Assembly: GCA_047967505.1 (NCBI GenBank)
Contig: CM106538.1
Strand: one strand, 5' to 3'
Length of the DNA: 64,000 bases
Source of the DNA: Dipteris shenzhenensis
Taxonomy: Eukaryota > Polypodiophyta > Polypodiopsida > Gleicheniales
Below, one piece after another: positions 42,878 through 55,700 of the stretch. A model generated the notes under the pieces. It worked only from the letters and a program-made list of their open reading frames with translations. It was not told the origin of the DNA and did no database searches. The position numbers and the translations under genes are program-made. The stretch's first letter is position 1. The number at the start of each line of letters is the position of its first letter.

Positions 42878-43439
42878 TTTTGGATAGTTTTTTCTTAAAG
42901 TGACCACAATTATGGACTCCATTTGTATATTATATGCATCCTCCTTCATCTTAGGTCATAATCATGTAACCATTTGTTGATGCTCTTTTTTTGTCATGCC
43001 TCAGTTGACTAGTGTACCCGGTATGAGAGTTAACATGTCTATATAGGTTCATGCATATAGTAGCATGAAAGAATCTATGTTAATATGGATACAAACTAAT
43101 CAAGTGCATGTGCATGAAGATGTTTATTGAGAAGTGATAGACATGAAGGTTAATGAAGTTGATTGTGCAAATAATTATTTGGAGCAATGCGATAACGGAG
43201 CAACAATGCAAGAAGCAGCATGCATAAAATAACATATGTTCAATCTATATCATTTTGGATATAAAGACTCTAGCTAAGAGCAACGTCTCTCAATGTAATC
43301 ATATAATAACTAGTATTGAGTAGTGGTTCTAGGCTAGGTTATCCTCATTGCTCTAATTGATAGACTAGTGCCTCAAGCCAAGGTGATATCATCTTTATGA
43401 TGTCCCACACCAGCCCACTCCAAATCTCATACACACACC
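42878..43439. other. Non-LINE sequence where the endonuclease should be
   Basis: AT-rich, with no LINE endonuclease motifs. It fills the position between ORF1 and RT. It may be an insertion coupled with deletion. Confidence 0.5.
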
Positions 43440-45905
43440 TTGCCCCACCACTTGCACGTTGTTCACCAGAGGGGGAGTCAAGGACGCGACATTGAAACTG
43501 CACAATGGCCGAGCAAAGGATCACGAGGGGCTATGCACTGAGTTTATCGCATATGGGATTAACACGTTAGCCCCGATCCTAGCAAAGCTATTCAATGACG
43601 CTGTTTGCCTTGGCTTCCCCCGCACCTGGACACTCAACACCATCACCCCCATCCACAAGGCAGGGGATCCCATGGATCCGAGTAACTACAGGACTATCAT
43701 GATTGGACATGTGATGTCCAAGATCTATGCAGCTGTATTGGATGCATCGGTCAGCCTATTCACAGAGATGAGAGGGCTCAGAGCAGAGGGTCAGGCCGGT
43801 TTCAGACGAGACCATGGGACTATGGATCACATACTCACACTCAAAAGTGTCATTGAGGAGGCCAGATCTCGGAAGGAGAGGGTATATTGTTGCTTTGTGG
43901 ATTTTCGCAAAGCCTTTGACACTGTACCTCGAGCTCGTCTCATCACACGCCTACAAAGACTGGGATTTGATCAGGAGATCATCTGGGCAGTCATGGCACT
44001 GTATGAGAGTCTTAGGCCGAGTTCGGACAGGCGCAGGTTGGACAGATGAGATCCTGAGTACCATAGGGGTCAAACAGGGTTGTCCCTTATCACCGACCCT
44101 GTTTGGCCTCTACATCGATGAGCTTGAGACTTTCATGGGGGCGTTCGGAGGGACCGGTTGCTCACTTTCCAAGATCATCATCAAGATTCTTCTTTATGCA
44201 GATGTTGTGGCACTCATGTCGTCCACACCTGAGGGGCTCCAGCGACACCTAGATGCACTGCAGGCTTTTTGTTTATCCCATGATTTGGAGGTCAACCTTG
44301 GCAAGACCAAGGTCATGACCTTTAACACCTGTCGAGCAAACATGCAACGGAAGCAGGTTACTTTTACTTTCGGTGGGTCACCAATTGAGATCATATCCTC
44401 ATACACTTACTTGGGGGTCATCTTCTCCGGCTCGATCTTCACGATGAGACAGCGATGCAGGCCAGACAGAGCAAGGGATACGCCTCACTGGCTCGGCTAG
44501 AGAGACAATGCTTTCACTCCCACTTCCAGGACCCTCGAACCAAGGCTCTTCTCTTCGACTCCTTGGTCCGACCAGCCGGTATGTATGGCAGCCCTTGTTG
44601 GGGGCCTGACATGTCAGAGATAGAGCGGACACGGGTGGAGCACGTGCAGATCCTCATGCTCTCATGGATGATCTGGGGGAAACCGTCTGTACCACATCAC
44701 ATCATTCAGGCCGAGTTTGGTGCTTCTCCACTCCAGCTAGATGCATCCTCTCAGACCATCACATATCTACACCGGGTTAGATCATATGGGGACTGCACAT
44801 CAGGGAGACACAGGTTGCCATGGTTGGCTCTCGATTCCTCCATGAGGTTGGCAACACCGGGAGACGAGCGATGCTAGTATGCACGGACTCACAGATGGTT
44901 TGTGAGACTAGGGTTCCACATCAATAGGATACCTCCTTTTCAGTACAGTTTAGATGCCCCTCCGGTACTCCCACCCACCATCCCGATTAGGCCACACACC
45001 AACCAAGTCATTCGAGAGGATCTCCTGCAGCTACACACCTTTAGGACCTAGTTGGAGCCGAGGGAGCTCCCAGTGAAGCTGAGTTTCTACAGAGATTACT
45101 ATCTTCGTATTTCGGAGGAGGGATTCATCACACCACCGGGGTACACTGAGCTTTATATGCCTCACTCACTACAGATCTCCATCGGACAGTTTTGGGTATC
45201 ATCACACCGGCAGAGCAGAGGGGATTCCTAGGGAGCATCGCTTATGCATATTGTGCGACTGTCAGGAGGTTGAGTCGGAGGAGCATTTTATTTTCAGGTG
45301 CCCAGTGTACTACAAGATTCGAGGTCGTTACCACTGCCTCTTCAGAGACGACTCCGGGCTCCTTTTCAGATTCCTCGCCTACCCAGATCAGAGATGCCTC
45401 GCGGCCTTCATTCACGAGGGGGTCCGACACAGAGAGTACTTACTCAGGCAACGAGGCTTGGCCACATCATCAGACACCTCTCAGAGCAGGATCGCAGAGT
45501 TCTTCCCATCGAGTAACATTGATCGTCCAGTCTCTAGCCGCAGACATGACAGAGACCCCGACCCGACAACTGCACCACGACACACGAGACATCGAGGGGG
45601 GACACAGATCACTCTGGGGGACCCCCCGTCATTGTTTAGACCCAGGATACGTCCCATGGGAGTCACGGTGGCTCTGGCCTTGTGTCGAGCCTCGTCCAGG
45701 AGACCGAGTGACATTGATCGTCCAGTCTCTAGCCGCAGACATGACAGAGACCCCGACCCGACAACTGCAGCACACACACAAGACATCGAGGGGGGACACA
45801 GATCACTCTGGGGGACCCCCCGTCATTGTTTAGACCCGGGATACGTCCCATGGGAGTCACGGTGGCTCTGGCCTTGTGTCGAGCCTCGTCCAGGAGACCG
45901 AGACG
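43440..45905 (+). pseudogene. LINE ORF2: reverse transcriptase and C-terminal zinc finger
   Basis: RT motifs in order: DHEGLCTEFIAYGINTLAPI, PRTWTLNTITPIHKAGD, NYRTIMIGHVMSKIYA, AGFRRDHGTMDHILTL, CFVDFRKAFDTVPRARL, then a frameshift, GVKQGCPLSPTLFGLYIDEL, and the catalytic box YADV (44195-44206) with the second Asp replaced by Val. The C-terminus has ASLARLERQCFHSHFQDPRT and a zf-RVT-like CILCDCQEVESEEHFIFRC (near 45245-45300). No endonuclease is present. It is closest to the copy at 29545-38850. Confidence 0.9.
45516..45905 (+). repeat. 195-bp tandem duplication in LINE ORF2 C-terminus
   Basis: ACATTGATCGTCCAGTCTCT starts at 45516 and again at 45711. The copies continue nearly identically to CCAGGAGACCGAG, and 195 is a multiple of three, so the frame is kept. 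The homologous place in the nested LINE has one copy. Confidence 0.95.
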
Positions 45906-46189
45906 CACGGCACCCCTTAACGGGCGCCAACGTCCCATCACCGGCTATGCACCAGCCAGGGCAACATGACATACAGAGGATTCCGCTCCACTCCAGTCCT
46001 TTTCTTTTCTTTTCATTGTTACATCCAGATGTATTTGATTATGTATGATCAGACTTAGGGTTCAGCACGGGTGATGATGCTCGTTTCAGTAGCTCCACCC
46101 TTACTGTGATTTGTATCAGGTTTTCTTTCAGTCTCATAGACGCATCGGCCTTCCGAAGACTAATAAAATTTCTTTCTTTCTTTCATGCC

Positions 46190-46769
46190 CCTCTCTTTAC
46201 CACCTTGCCTTCTCAGCCCTCTCTGCACGCATGTCCTGTTAACCATCTCTCAACACCTCGCCCGCTTTCAGCCCTCTCTCACCCTTTGCCACTCTCAGCA
46301 TTCTCAATCTCTCAGCCCCCTCTCAGTGTCCTTTAACTCCGCCCTTCATTCTCAGCCCCCCATTAAAAGATCCTGGAGGACCTCAACACACGGTTCATGA
46401 CATCCAAATGTCTACTGAACGTGCAGACTTTAAATATGTCCTGATGTTACAGACCTTTCTTGTCACTCTAAGCTTCTTTTTTACTCATTTTCTTCGTTCG
46501 TAGCTCCAACTACAATTTGTATATATTGTTGCCAAGCCTTCATGCCTTTCTCATAGCTGTTGATTTCCTTTATTAGCTATCATACAAGCAAAGACTGAAA
46601 CACAGATGTTTATATGTATAGTGCAGGTGGCCGTACAAGCTAAAACTTTTCTGGTAACTTCCACCAAAAGAATCTCAAGATAGCCACCTTACCCAAAAAG
46701 TTTCTATCAGCTCACTGTGTCTGCACTGCTGATGCGGCACACCCCCCGTAAAATAGAACTTTATGCACA
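46190..46769. other. CT-rich then ordinary spacer
   Basis: CT-rich repeats of CAGCCCTCTCT type lie at 46190-46360, followed by unremarkable sequence. No gene is seen. Confidence 0.4.
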
Positions 46770-47040
46770 TCAGATAAGTGTGTGCACATACGCATGCCCA
46801 TGTGTGTGTGCACCTAGACCCAAACACATACATACACTGGGTGTGTGCGTGCTCACACATACACAAGCGTACGTGCACAGTGCACACGTGTTTATCCACT
46901 GGTCAGTGTTATGAGTGTGTACAAGTGGATGTGCGCACATTTGTGTGTGTGTTTGCATGCACACACACCAACATATATTACACTCCTAAGACTTGCCAAA
47001 AGATACTCAGATCATAGCATGCACACACACTCATATGCAT
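46770..47040. repeat. Alternating TG/CA-rich block
   Basis: Long stretches of GTGTGTGCACATACGCATG type alternate purine and pyrimidine on both strands. GACTTGCCA/GACTCGCTG-type duplicated tails lie at 46990-47060. It is low complexity with Z-DNA potential. Confidence 0.7.
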
Positions 47041-48349
47041 TACACTCCTCAGACTCGCTGGTGGATACTAAGATAACAGCACTACCATGATAACACAGCC
47101 CTTGAAATGGCAACCTTTATCTTGCTAGAGCAATATTCAAAGGACTGATTAATAGCAACCCTGGATGTTTTGTAAATACCCATTTATATGTTTTTGTCTT
47201 GGGGAAGCGAGCACCATCATTAATTCTTGTTTTTATAATATATTTATTCCTATTTCCCCAATGCTCCCACTTTTCATCCACGTTGATAACAACATTCATG
47301 GTCGTGATAACTCCTTTGGTCTGTAGACAAAAGTGACAACAATTTCTCCTCCCCCCCCCCCCCCCCGGGCCCCTGAATTTTCACATCACTTCACATCTCT
47401 CAGCATGGGGGTGGGGTGTGATGCAGGGTCGTACCTTTATGCATACATATATAAAATGAGAATCTTTATCCTCCAAGGAAAAATCACTTGCATAACTACC
47501 ATCATCATGTACCAATACCGGATCTAAGTCTGAGCTTGAGCAACCCTCTAAAGCCTTTTTGGAGCCTGGTTGAGCTGTGCAATAAAGAAGACTTCTCAAG
47601 TCAGAAGCTTGAAAAAAGATCAAATGCTTAATTGCAACAGAAGAGTTGAGAAAGCATTGTCCTCTGGTTAAATATAAACCATACTACAACTAGACTCATT
47701 CAAACCCCAACCACTCCCCCTTTTTCAAGGACAACAGAGGCTGCACAACCCCATAAGAATCAAGCGTGATTGACTACACGATTAATAAATCCACAAGTCA
47801 TTGTGAAGTATCTGGTGAGACATTGGAGTCCAACCACACGGCCAGACATACGACCAGCTGTTAAAAAACAGAAATCCACAGCGACCCCCTAGGCTCACAT
47901 ATATGAGCAGGAAATAAAAAGGTAATATCCCAGTGCAGGTTGGCCCATGCCTGTTAGGAGATGAACAAATGCATGACAGAAAGCATGGCCCACAAATGCT
48001 TTACAAAGAGCAAACGAAGAAGCAAAGGAATGCCTCGTGATAGCTGGTATGATGAGGGCTTTTTTTAAAAGCCAACAAATCAAGGAAAACAATAAACACA
48101 TAGGAAAAGAAAAAAGGGAAAGAGCATACAAGCAGCTAAGAAGAGAAGGTTCTTAAGAGAAAAACGATTCGATCATTTGAGGAACTTTACAAAAATCCCA
48201 GAAACTTCTTCCAAAAGCTACACAAAAACAAATCATGGGTGGGGAAGCGGCGTGAAAAGACATGATAAAGTTTGTTAAGAACCTCTACCAGAGAGTAGGG
48301 GAAGAAAAGGCCCACCCACATTTCTCCACGAGGCCACAGATGATATTAT
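47041..48349. other. Spacer; contains C18-type homopolymer
   Basis: A run of about 18 C followed by GGGCCCC lies at 47349-47370. Otherwise I see no gene or repeat boundary. Confidence 0.4.
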
Positions 48350-49310
48350 TATAGAAAAGGATGTGGAGAGGGGGCTGAAGAAATTTGCAAATGGGAAGGC
48401 TCTGGACTTGCAAGGCCTAATAGCAGAGATGCTGAAAAGAGGAGGAGGCAAAACAAAAGATACTAACATGCTAATAAATAACGCTTTCAAAGAGAACTTC
48501 CCATGAAGTAGCAACTCAATAGAATTGCACCAATCCACAAAGGAGGAGACAATAGGACAGCAAGCGATTACAAAACAATCATGGTAAGCAGTTACTGGCA
48601 AACCTGTATGGTACTATACTTGATTAGAAAGTCACGATTGGGCAGAAGAGCAAGAAAAAAGAGCAACATCTTAAGCGAGTTTCAAGCCCAAGCATTTAAC
48701 AATAGAACACCTGGTCACAATGGGAACTGCAATAGAGGGAGTCAAGGACAGAGGAAAGCAACTTACTGCTGTTCTGTGGACTCCAAGAAAGCCTTTCAGT
48801 CAGTACCCCACAAAAAACTATTTGAACAGCTGCAAATACCTCAAGAACTTAGGGAAGCCATGCTCAGACAAAGGTCCTAACAGAATTAGCAGAGTCACTA
48901 GTAGATGGGTCAAACTCTAAGGAAGTAATGACATAGGGGTGAAACAAGGCTGTCACCCTCTTGCCAACTCTATTCAGTTTATTCATAGATGACTTAGAAG
49001 TTTGGATGAAAGCACGCAGTATAGAGGGGGTACAATTTGCAGGGCATGCCTTACTCCTTGTTATCTATGCGGATGACATAGTTTTCTTTGCAAAAGACAA
49101 AAGGACATGCAAACACACTTGGATGCATTAGGTAAATTCTACCAACACTTACGGATGAAAGTCAAAATTTCAAAGACAAAGGTCATTCTTAAGTTTGCAA
49201 ACAACTACAAGTGGAATGCATGTCCAGAAAGAAGAGCCATGGGAGGGTTGAAGCCTTATACATCTTCCAAAACAAATGCAAGGAAGCACACCTATGGAGC
49301 TGGGAAATGA
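48350..49310 (+). pseudogene. Degenerate LINE RT fragment
   Basis: Peptides in order across frames: GKALDLQGLIAEMLKRGGGK, NILSEFQAQAF..NRTPGHNG, SVDSKKAFQSVPHKKLFEQL, GVKQGC, then VIYADDIVFFAK with YADD kept (near 49065) and HLRMKVKISKTKVI. It resembles LINE RT of the neighbouring family but is more diverged. It ends near 49310 where another LINE piece begins. Confidence 0.75.
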
Positions 49311-49319
49311 GGAAGTTCC

Positions 49320-51060
49320 TGTACACAAGATACTTGATCTAGGGTGTAGTCAAGACATCATATGGGCATCCGGTCACTATATCAGCGGATCAGGCAGAGT
49401 CAAGACATTGACTGGGTAGACAGAGGAGATCATGAACATGATTGGGGTCAAACAAGGTTGTCCTTTACCATCAGCCTTCTTTGGCCTATACATTCATGAG
49501 ATCAAGTCCTTCATCATAGCATTAGTAGGAGCAGGTTTACCCATAGCTGGTTCCCTGATCCTGATTCTACTATACATAGATGATGTGGTTCTTAGCCGAG
49601 GGTCTCCACTGATACTTGGATACACTTCAAACTTCATGTGAGACAGGTCAACCTTGGTAAACCCAAGGTCATGATCTTCAGCACTTCTTCAGCAGCCGCA
49701 CATCCAGAGCAGTTTAACTTTGACGAGTCCTATATGTACCTAGGGGTCCTTTTCTCAGGCCCAACTTCACGATGAAACCAGCTCTGCAGGCCCATTTCAG
49801 CAAAGGGTATGCCACAGTTGCCAGACTCAAGCATCAATGCTTTTACTCCCATTTCCAAGACCCCATAACCTCTCTTATTTTTTACTCACTTGTTTGTCCA
49901 GTAGGGATGTATAGCAGTCCCTTTTGAGGGACAGATCTGCCTGAGACAAGCCATTCCCACGTAGAGGGACTAAAGATTCTACTTCTTTCTTTAGATGATC
50001 TGTAGCAAGGCATCAGTCCCTCATCACACTAGGTTAGCAGAGTTCGGTCCTAGCCCTCTACCTGATGCAGCCTTTCAAGTGGTCACTTATCTTCATTGAG
50101 TCAAGGACTTTGACACCACAACATCCGGACAACACATTGTTGACCTCATCTATGGCACTAGAGGCAGGAGGATGAGAGGATTTGGTATGCTTGGACACAC
50201 ACTTGGATACTACCACCATTTCAGTATAGCCTTGAGGCTGCATCCACCCCACTCACCTATGATTAGATGACCCACGTCATCAAAGAGGATCTATTACAGC
50301 TCCACACTTATAGGACTTGGCTACACCTCATGAGCTTTGGTAAATTTCAGCTTCTACAAAGATCGCTATCTATGGATTTCAAAGAAAGATTTCGCCACCA
50401 TTTCAGTATACTATGGATACTACCACCATTTCAATATAGCCTTGAGGCTCCATCTCCACTCACCTATCATAAGATGAACCACGTCATCAAAGAGGATCTA
50501 TTACAACTCCACACTTATAGGACTTGGCTACACCTCATGAGCTTTGGTAAAATTCATCTCTATAGAGATCACTATCTTGCACTTCAAAGCAAGATTTCAT
50601 TGAACCACCAGCCGGCGGCTACCATCTTTCACATGAAATGAGGATCTCTTATTGGATAATTCCGAGTGTCTTCTCATCAGCTACATAATGATACATGATG
50701 GGTAAAGGACACTTCACATGAGCGACGGACTTGCACTTTATGTGATATGCAAGAGATCAAGATAGAGGAGCACTTTATATTCAGATGCCATATGTCCTAT
50801 GAGATCTATGGACGGCACACTATCTATTCAGGAACAATTTTGGCCCTCTTAGAGAATTTCTTGGTCCATCTGATTGGCGATGCATGGCATTTTTCCTCCT
50901 CAAGGCCCAACGACATAGATCAACTCATTTGAGCATAGAGGAGAGCACAGCATACTAGAGGGCCCATTAGAGCCCAGTTCATGGACTTCTTCGATGACTA
51001 GAGCCAGGGACAGCAAGGGACGCGGCGTAGTAGAGACCTAGAGAACATGACTCGATAGAC
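49320..51060 (+). pseudogene. LINE ORF2 3' fragment
   Basis: Starts at MIGVKQGCPLPSAFFGLYIH, with YIDD kept (near 49580), then protein-like sequence parallel to 44.1-45.4 kb: the SYMYLGVLFSG region, MYSSPF, and EIKIEEHFIFRCHMSYEIYG (zinc finger C-terminus near 50750). It is heavily decayed. A 210-bp tandem duplication lies inside (50205). Confidence 0.8.
50205..50600 (+). repeat. 210-bp tandem duplication in LINE fragment
   Basis: GGATACTACCACCATTTCA starts at 50205 and 50415. Both copies carry CATCAAAGAGGATCTATTAC and GACTTGGCTACACCTCATGA. They have since diverged by about 10%. Confidence 0.9.
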
Positions 51061-51111
51061 TCGACCTTAGGTAGACTCGGAGACAAATGACTAGAGTGAC
51101 TGTAGTGCTTG

Positions 51112-51113
<2 letters not shown>

Positions 51114-51142
<29 letters not shown>

Positions 51143-51143
51143 G
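51114..51143. repeat. (TG)n microsatellite
   Basis: A pure GT run of about 30 bases, followed by impure TGGTGTGG. Confidence 0.9.
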
Positions 51144-51280
51144 TGTGGTGTGTGTATGTGAGAGAGATCCCGTGCTAGCCCTCGTGCTCCCACGCTGCAG
51201 CTGCTTGTTTCTCCCTCAGTTTGACGCCCTCGAGGTTCCGTTTGACGCCCGTTTTTTGTCCGTATGCTCTATCAAAATTT

Positions 51281-51465
51281 CGTACGATTTTGTATGTACA
51301 GCCACGAAAAATCCATACAGTTTTGTCCGTACAGTCCGTACAGTTTTTGTCCGTACAGTCGGGAAAATCGGTACAGTTTTGTTGTCCGGGGGGGATTCCC
51401 GTACTATCAAAAATCCGTACGATTGTGTCCATACAGCCACGAAAAGTACGTATAGTTTTGTACCT
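51281..51465 (+). promoter_or_regulatory. GTAC motif cluster in L1 5' UTR
   Basis: Ten GTAC cores lie in about 185 bp (51281, 51296, 51328, 51337, 51352, 51371, 51401, 51416, 51447, 51461), mostly TCCGTACAGT. ATCAAAAWTYCGTACGAT and TACAGCCACGAAAA recur 136 bp apart, so the block is partly duplicated. It ends about 60 bp before the ORF1 start at 51522, where a LINE internal promoter would be. Confidence 0.7.
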
Positions 51466-51521
51466 GCTGTGCTTTCCTCCTTGTAAAGCGTTGCTACTTC
51501 CAAGCCTTTTCCTTAACTCGA

Positions 51522-52756
51522 ATGGCGGATTATTCCTATGAGAAAACCTTTCACAAAGACAAGTCGGTTTCCAACAAGAAACAAAAACAGGTGATGGATT
51601 CAGATGATTCCCTTCATGACTCTGCTGAGGCTCAGCTTGTTTATGAGGTTATGCATGAAGGGTTTGAAGACACCCGCAAAGGTTGGAAAGATCCACTTCC
51701 CACCACTGGCATTATGGTGGAAGTGGATGATATATTTGATCCAGTTAAGGAGTATGCAAAGCATGCCATTATAATTTTCTTCCCAGGATGGATGCCTGCT
51801 GCAGTAGATGTTGGGAATTGGTTGACTCGAACCCTGTGTGGTTCTTATGTCAAAAAGGTTCATTATGTAGCGAGGAGCCTTTTTTAGATCATCATGGCTG
51901 ATGAGGAGCACCGTCAGGTTTTGCTGGAGCACTCTCCTCTCTTATATGACCAGCAGATGGTCCATGTCCTGCCCTGGTCTCCCACCCGGGATTATCAGGC
52001 ATTGATTCGGCAACGTTGCCCTATTTGGGTAGAAGTTGTGGATTTTCCTCAATGCTTGTCTTCTCTTCTACCTAAAATTGCAGCTTCCCTCGGTAAGGTG
52101 GCATGTCCACCGCGACCCAATGGAAATTCGAATCGCTTTTGCATTTTGTGGGATACGGATCATCCCACTCCAGCTTCATATTCAGTTATTGTGAATAATG
52201 TTCCATGGGGAGTGCCTTTTACAAGCTCAAGTGGGGGCTGTTTGCAGGTGCTTGCTTTGAATGCAAGCAATTTGGGCACATGGCTTCACAATGCCCTTCC
52301 CGAGCTCCATGGATGCCATTGTAAGCTGAAATGGTTCAGCCTTTGGATAAGAATGCAAATGCCTCTTCTGTGGTCAAAAACAAAGGGATCAAACAGTTTT
52401 TCTCTGTTCAAAACAAAGGCAAAGCCCCGGCTGTCTCAAATGGTAATGCTTCTTTTCCTATGCCTTTGTCCTCTCCACCTCACGGGAAGGGGGAAAATTT
52501 TTTGACTGATGGATGGCAAACTCCTTGCAAAGTGATCTCCCCCAAGCGACCTTTGCCTTCTCGGACTTGGAGTGGTGCATCCTCTCATGGGAAAACACCT
52601 GCTGAAAACTCTGGTGTTGGCTTGACCTGGGCTACTATGACTGCAAATCGGACCTTGTTTCTTGAAGAAGAAGTTGCTGCACTTTTGTCCTCGCCTCAAG
52701 CTGATGCTTCATCCCATGGCAGAGGCCTGGACATTGAGGTGGAAATGCAGACGTAG
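51522..52756 (+). pseudogene. L1-clade LINE ORF1 (DUF4283-like and zinc knuckle)
   Basis: MADYSYEKTFHKDKSVSNKK opens the frame. After one TAG (51885-51887) it continues in the same frame with ADEEHRQVLLEHSPLLYDQQ and MVHVLPWSPTRDYQ, the DUF4283-type domain of plant L1 ORF1. A frameshift near 52230 leads to a zinc knuckle CFECKQFGHMASQC (near 52255-52295). The tail (52331-52756) is low complexity and acidic at the end. It would coat the LINE RNA. Confidence 0.8.
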
Positions 52757-52799
52757 ACAACCCGTTAGTTGCTGTACATACATGTCCCATAACTGTAAA

Positions 52800-55700
52800 T
52801 ATGCTTGATCATCTGAAGTGTGTTACTCTCAATGTATAGGGAATGTGTGATGGTCACAAATGAAAACTGGTCTGGATGTATATCAGGCAATTGCAGCCTG
52901 ATATAGTTGCTTTGCAAGAGCAAAATCAGCATATGTATGCTAGTCAGATAGGCCATTTTGCTGGTTATGATATCTTCTATGCTGGAGAGCGTCCTTTTCT
53001 AATGTGGCTTTTTTGGTAAAGCACGACCTTCAACCTGTTGTGGATCTCAATGATCGCCATGGTAAATGAATTATTGTTCAATGCCTTGTTCAAGTGGAAA
53101 TTTTTGAATTTGCATCGGTTTATGTCCCCCAATCTTCTCATGATAGAGCTTTGATCTGGGCTGCCATGCATACTTATCCATGGTGACAACATGCCTTCAT
53201 TTGTGGTGACTTTAATAATGCCCCTCAATCGAGTGACAATACCTCAGGCCACACTCATATGTTGGCTTCTGAAACACAGGCATGGTCTGATTTTTTGCTT
53301 CAGTTGCGCCTGGTTGATCTCTGGAAGGAATTACAACCCATGCTTCCGGGCTATACCTTTCAGCATAATGCTCAATCTTCTTATCGGGCACGCTTGGACG
53401 GATGGTAACAGATTGATCCACAGCATTGTGATGCCTTTACTTGTCAAATTTGGGTTGATCATGCTTTCACACATTCGGATCATGCTCCTCTTTGGTTGAG
53501 GCTTTCCTTACATGAATTTCCCACTGACAGATTGCCTTGCCAAAGACTTTAAATAGTTATCTGGAGCATGCTAACTTTAAAGCCTTGGTCTCTGATGCTA
53601 TTCAGCCTCTCTCTCATCAGATACACATTGGTTTAGATTATGCCTGGTAGGTTTTTGTTACTTGGATGCAAGCAGTTATTCGAGATTATGGCAAATCCTA
53701 TATGCAAGCCACAAGGGAGACTGTAGCACATGCCAAATTTACTTGTCAGAGTTTGACTGAGCTTGCTCATCTTCACCCTTTGTCTTCAAAGGAAAGCATG
53801 CTCTTATGTTAGGCTCAATTCTCTCTTCAATCCAATGATCGCAGAAAGCTTGCTAAATGGGAAACTCAATACAGACAACGAGCATTTTTGGATAAAGGCT
53901 GCTCTTCCAAGCAATTTTTAAAGAGTTTACACTACAAAAGACAGGCCGCCAATATCTGTCGAATCTGGATGCCTGATGGCTCTTGGTCAACATCTCGTTC
54001 AAAGCTTGCTGATTTATATGTGCAGCACTTCTCCACTCATTTTGGGCATGTGGATACTCTTTCTCCTCGGGTCGTATCTGCACGTCAGCTTCTTTTGCAG
54101 CATATTCATCAAATTCTGTCTGCTCAAACTTTAGAACTTGAACATCCCTTCACTGAAAGGGAATTGTCTGATGCACTGAGATCCTGTGGCACATGGAAAT
54201 CTCCAGGATGGGATGGTCTCACTGTTGAAATTTTTCTTGCATTCTGGGATCTTCTTAAATTCACCTTGCTGCAAATGGTAGATACAGCATGGCAAAATCA
54301 GCAAATGCCTGTGTCATGGAAAAAGGGTCTTCTCAAGCTGATTCCAAAAAAGCAGCTATGTGATTCACTTGGTGATTGGAGGCCAATCACGCTCATGCCA
54401 GTCATTTATAAGATCATTGCCAAAATGGTGGTTGATCGGATTAAAGGTTATTTGCATGATAGGTTGCATCCCTCCCAATATGGCTTTGTTCCACGTCGCC
54501 ATAACACAGATAACATTGCCAATGCTTATATTAAGATTGAATATGGCAAATACACGCAGCAGGATGTTCTACTCTTGCATGTAGATATTGTAAAATCCTT
54601 TGACACAATTCAATGGGATTTCATCTTGCGAACTATGCGAACTTTGGGGTTTGGACCAAAAATGCAGCAGGTTATATACTGGCTTTACGGAGATAGCAAT
54701 GCGGCCTGCATTCTTTCTGGGGATATCTTTGAAGAGTGGACTCTTCGTTGTTCAGTCCGCCAGGGATGCCCTCTCAGTGCTTTACTGTATGCCATTGCTA
54801 CTCATCCTATGCTGCAATATATTGATCATCTTGTGGCTATAGGATCACTTCATGGCTTGGAATTGGATGCTAATCGCAGCATGGTTACTCAAGCTTATGC
54901 TGATGATTCTTTCTTTACCCCAAAGAATATGCCCCATGATCTTGGTGCCTTGATGCAGGCCCTCTCTGTTTATGGTTTGGCAGCTGGTCTTCATGTTAAT
55001 TTTCAGAAGTCTAAGCTGCTCCCTTTGCATTCCAAAGACTGGCATAGTCTATTATGGCCCGAGGATATCATTCCACCCACTCAGTTTGTTCGTCATCTTG
55101 GTTACCCTTTGGGGTGGGAACTCACTCGCCGACAACAAACTGATTGGGTTTTGGCTAAGCTTCGAAAAAAGCTTGAGTATTGGAAACTGGCAACCTGGCC
55201 TTTGCACGTTCACTTCGAATAGTGCAGTCCATCCTTGTGGCATATATTCAATTTTACTTGCCATTGATCATGTTCACTAAGGCAGATCTTACATCTTTCA
55301 TGTCTGTCTTTATGGAAATCTCCTGGCGATCCAAACATGGCACAAAAAGTCTCAGGCTGCTTTCGATGCATCACATTCGTTCTCCCAAGATGCATGGTGA
55401 ATTGAACATCACAGATATTCATGTGCATATTCTTGCCCATAGGGGTAAAATGTTGCTGCAATTTCTGCAAGGTGTCAGCCTTGGGCTCTTATGATTAGGA
55501 CTCTGGTCACTCATATTAGTATTTCTGCGTTTGGTCATTGGCAACTCGGGCTTTCTTTTTTGGCTGCACTGATGGCACTTTGCCTGGCTGCCCTTTTGTC
55601 TCCCGCTTGCTTCTTAACTAAAAGCATGTTCTTTCTCATCTAAGATGGAATGGACGGCGGGATTTCTTGGAGAGCTGAAAGCATTCACTGATCGAAAGTC

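Larger units (their letters stand above)
41300..46185 (+). mobile_element. LINE with GC-rich 5' UTR, ORF1 and ORF2, plus strand
   Basis: Layout: CT/GC-rich units of CCCTCGCTACC type (41395-41660), T/A runs (41660-41745), ORF1 (41873-42877), 520 bp of unrelated AT-rich sequence, ORF2 from RT onward (about 43440-45900), and a 3' UTR ending GTATCAGGTTTTCTTTCAG, TCTCATAGACGC, TTTCTTTCTTTC at 46185. It belongs to the same family as the nested LINE at 29545-38850. Stops and frameshifts make it inactive. Confidence 0.9.

Noticed and set aside
45192-45941. Overlapping frames of 200-265 residues on both strands
   Set aside because: Only the frame with CDCQEVESEEHFIFRC is LINE ORF2. The others are shadows enlarged by the 195-bp duplication.
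46770-47040. CRISPR-like or regulatory array of CA/TG repeats
   Set aside because: There are no regular spacers. It is simple dinucleotide-type sequence.
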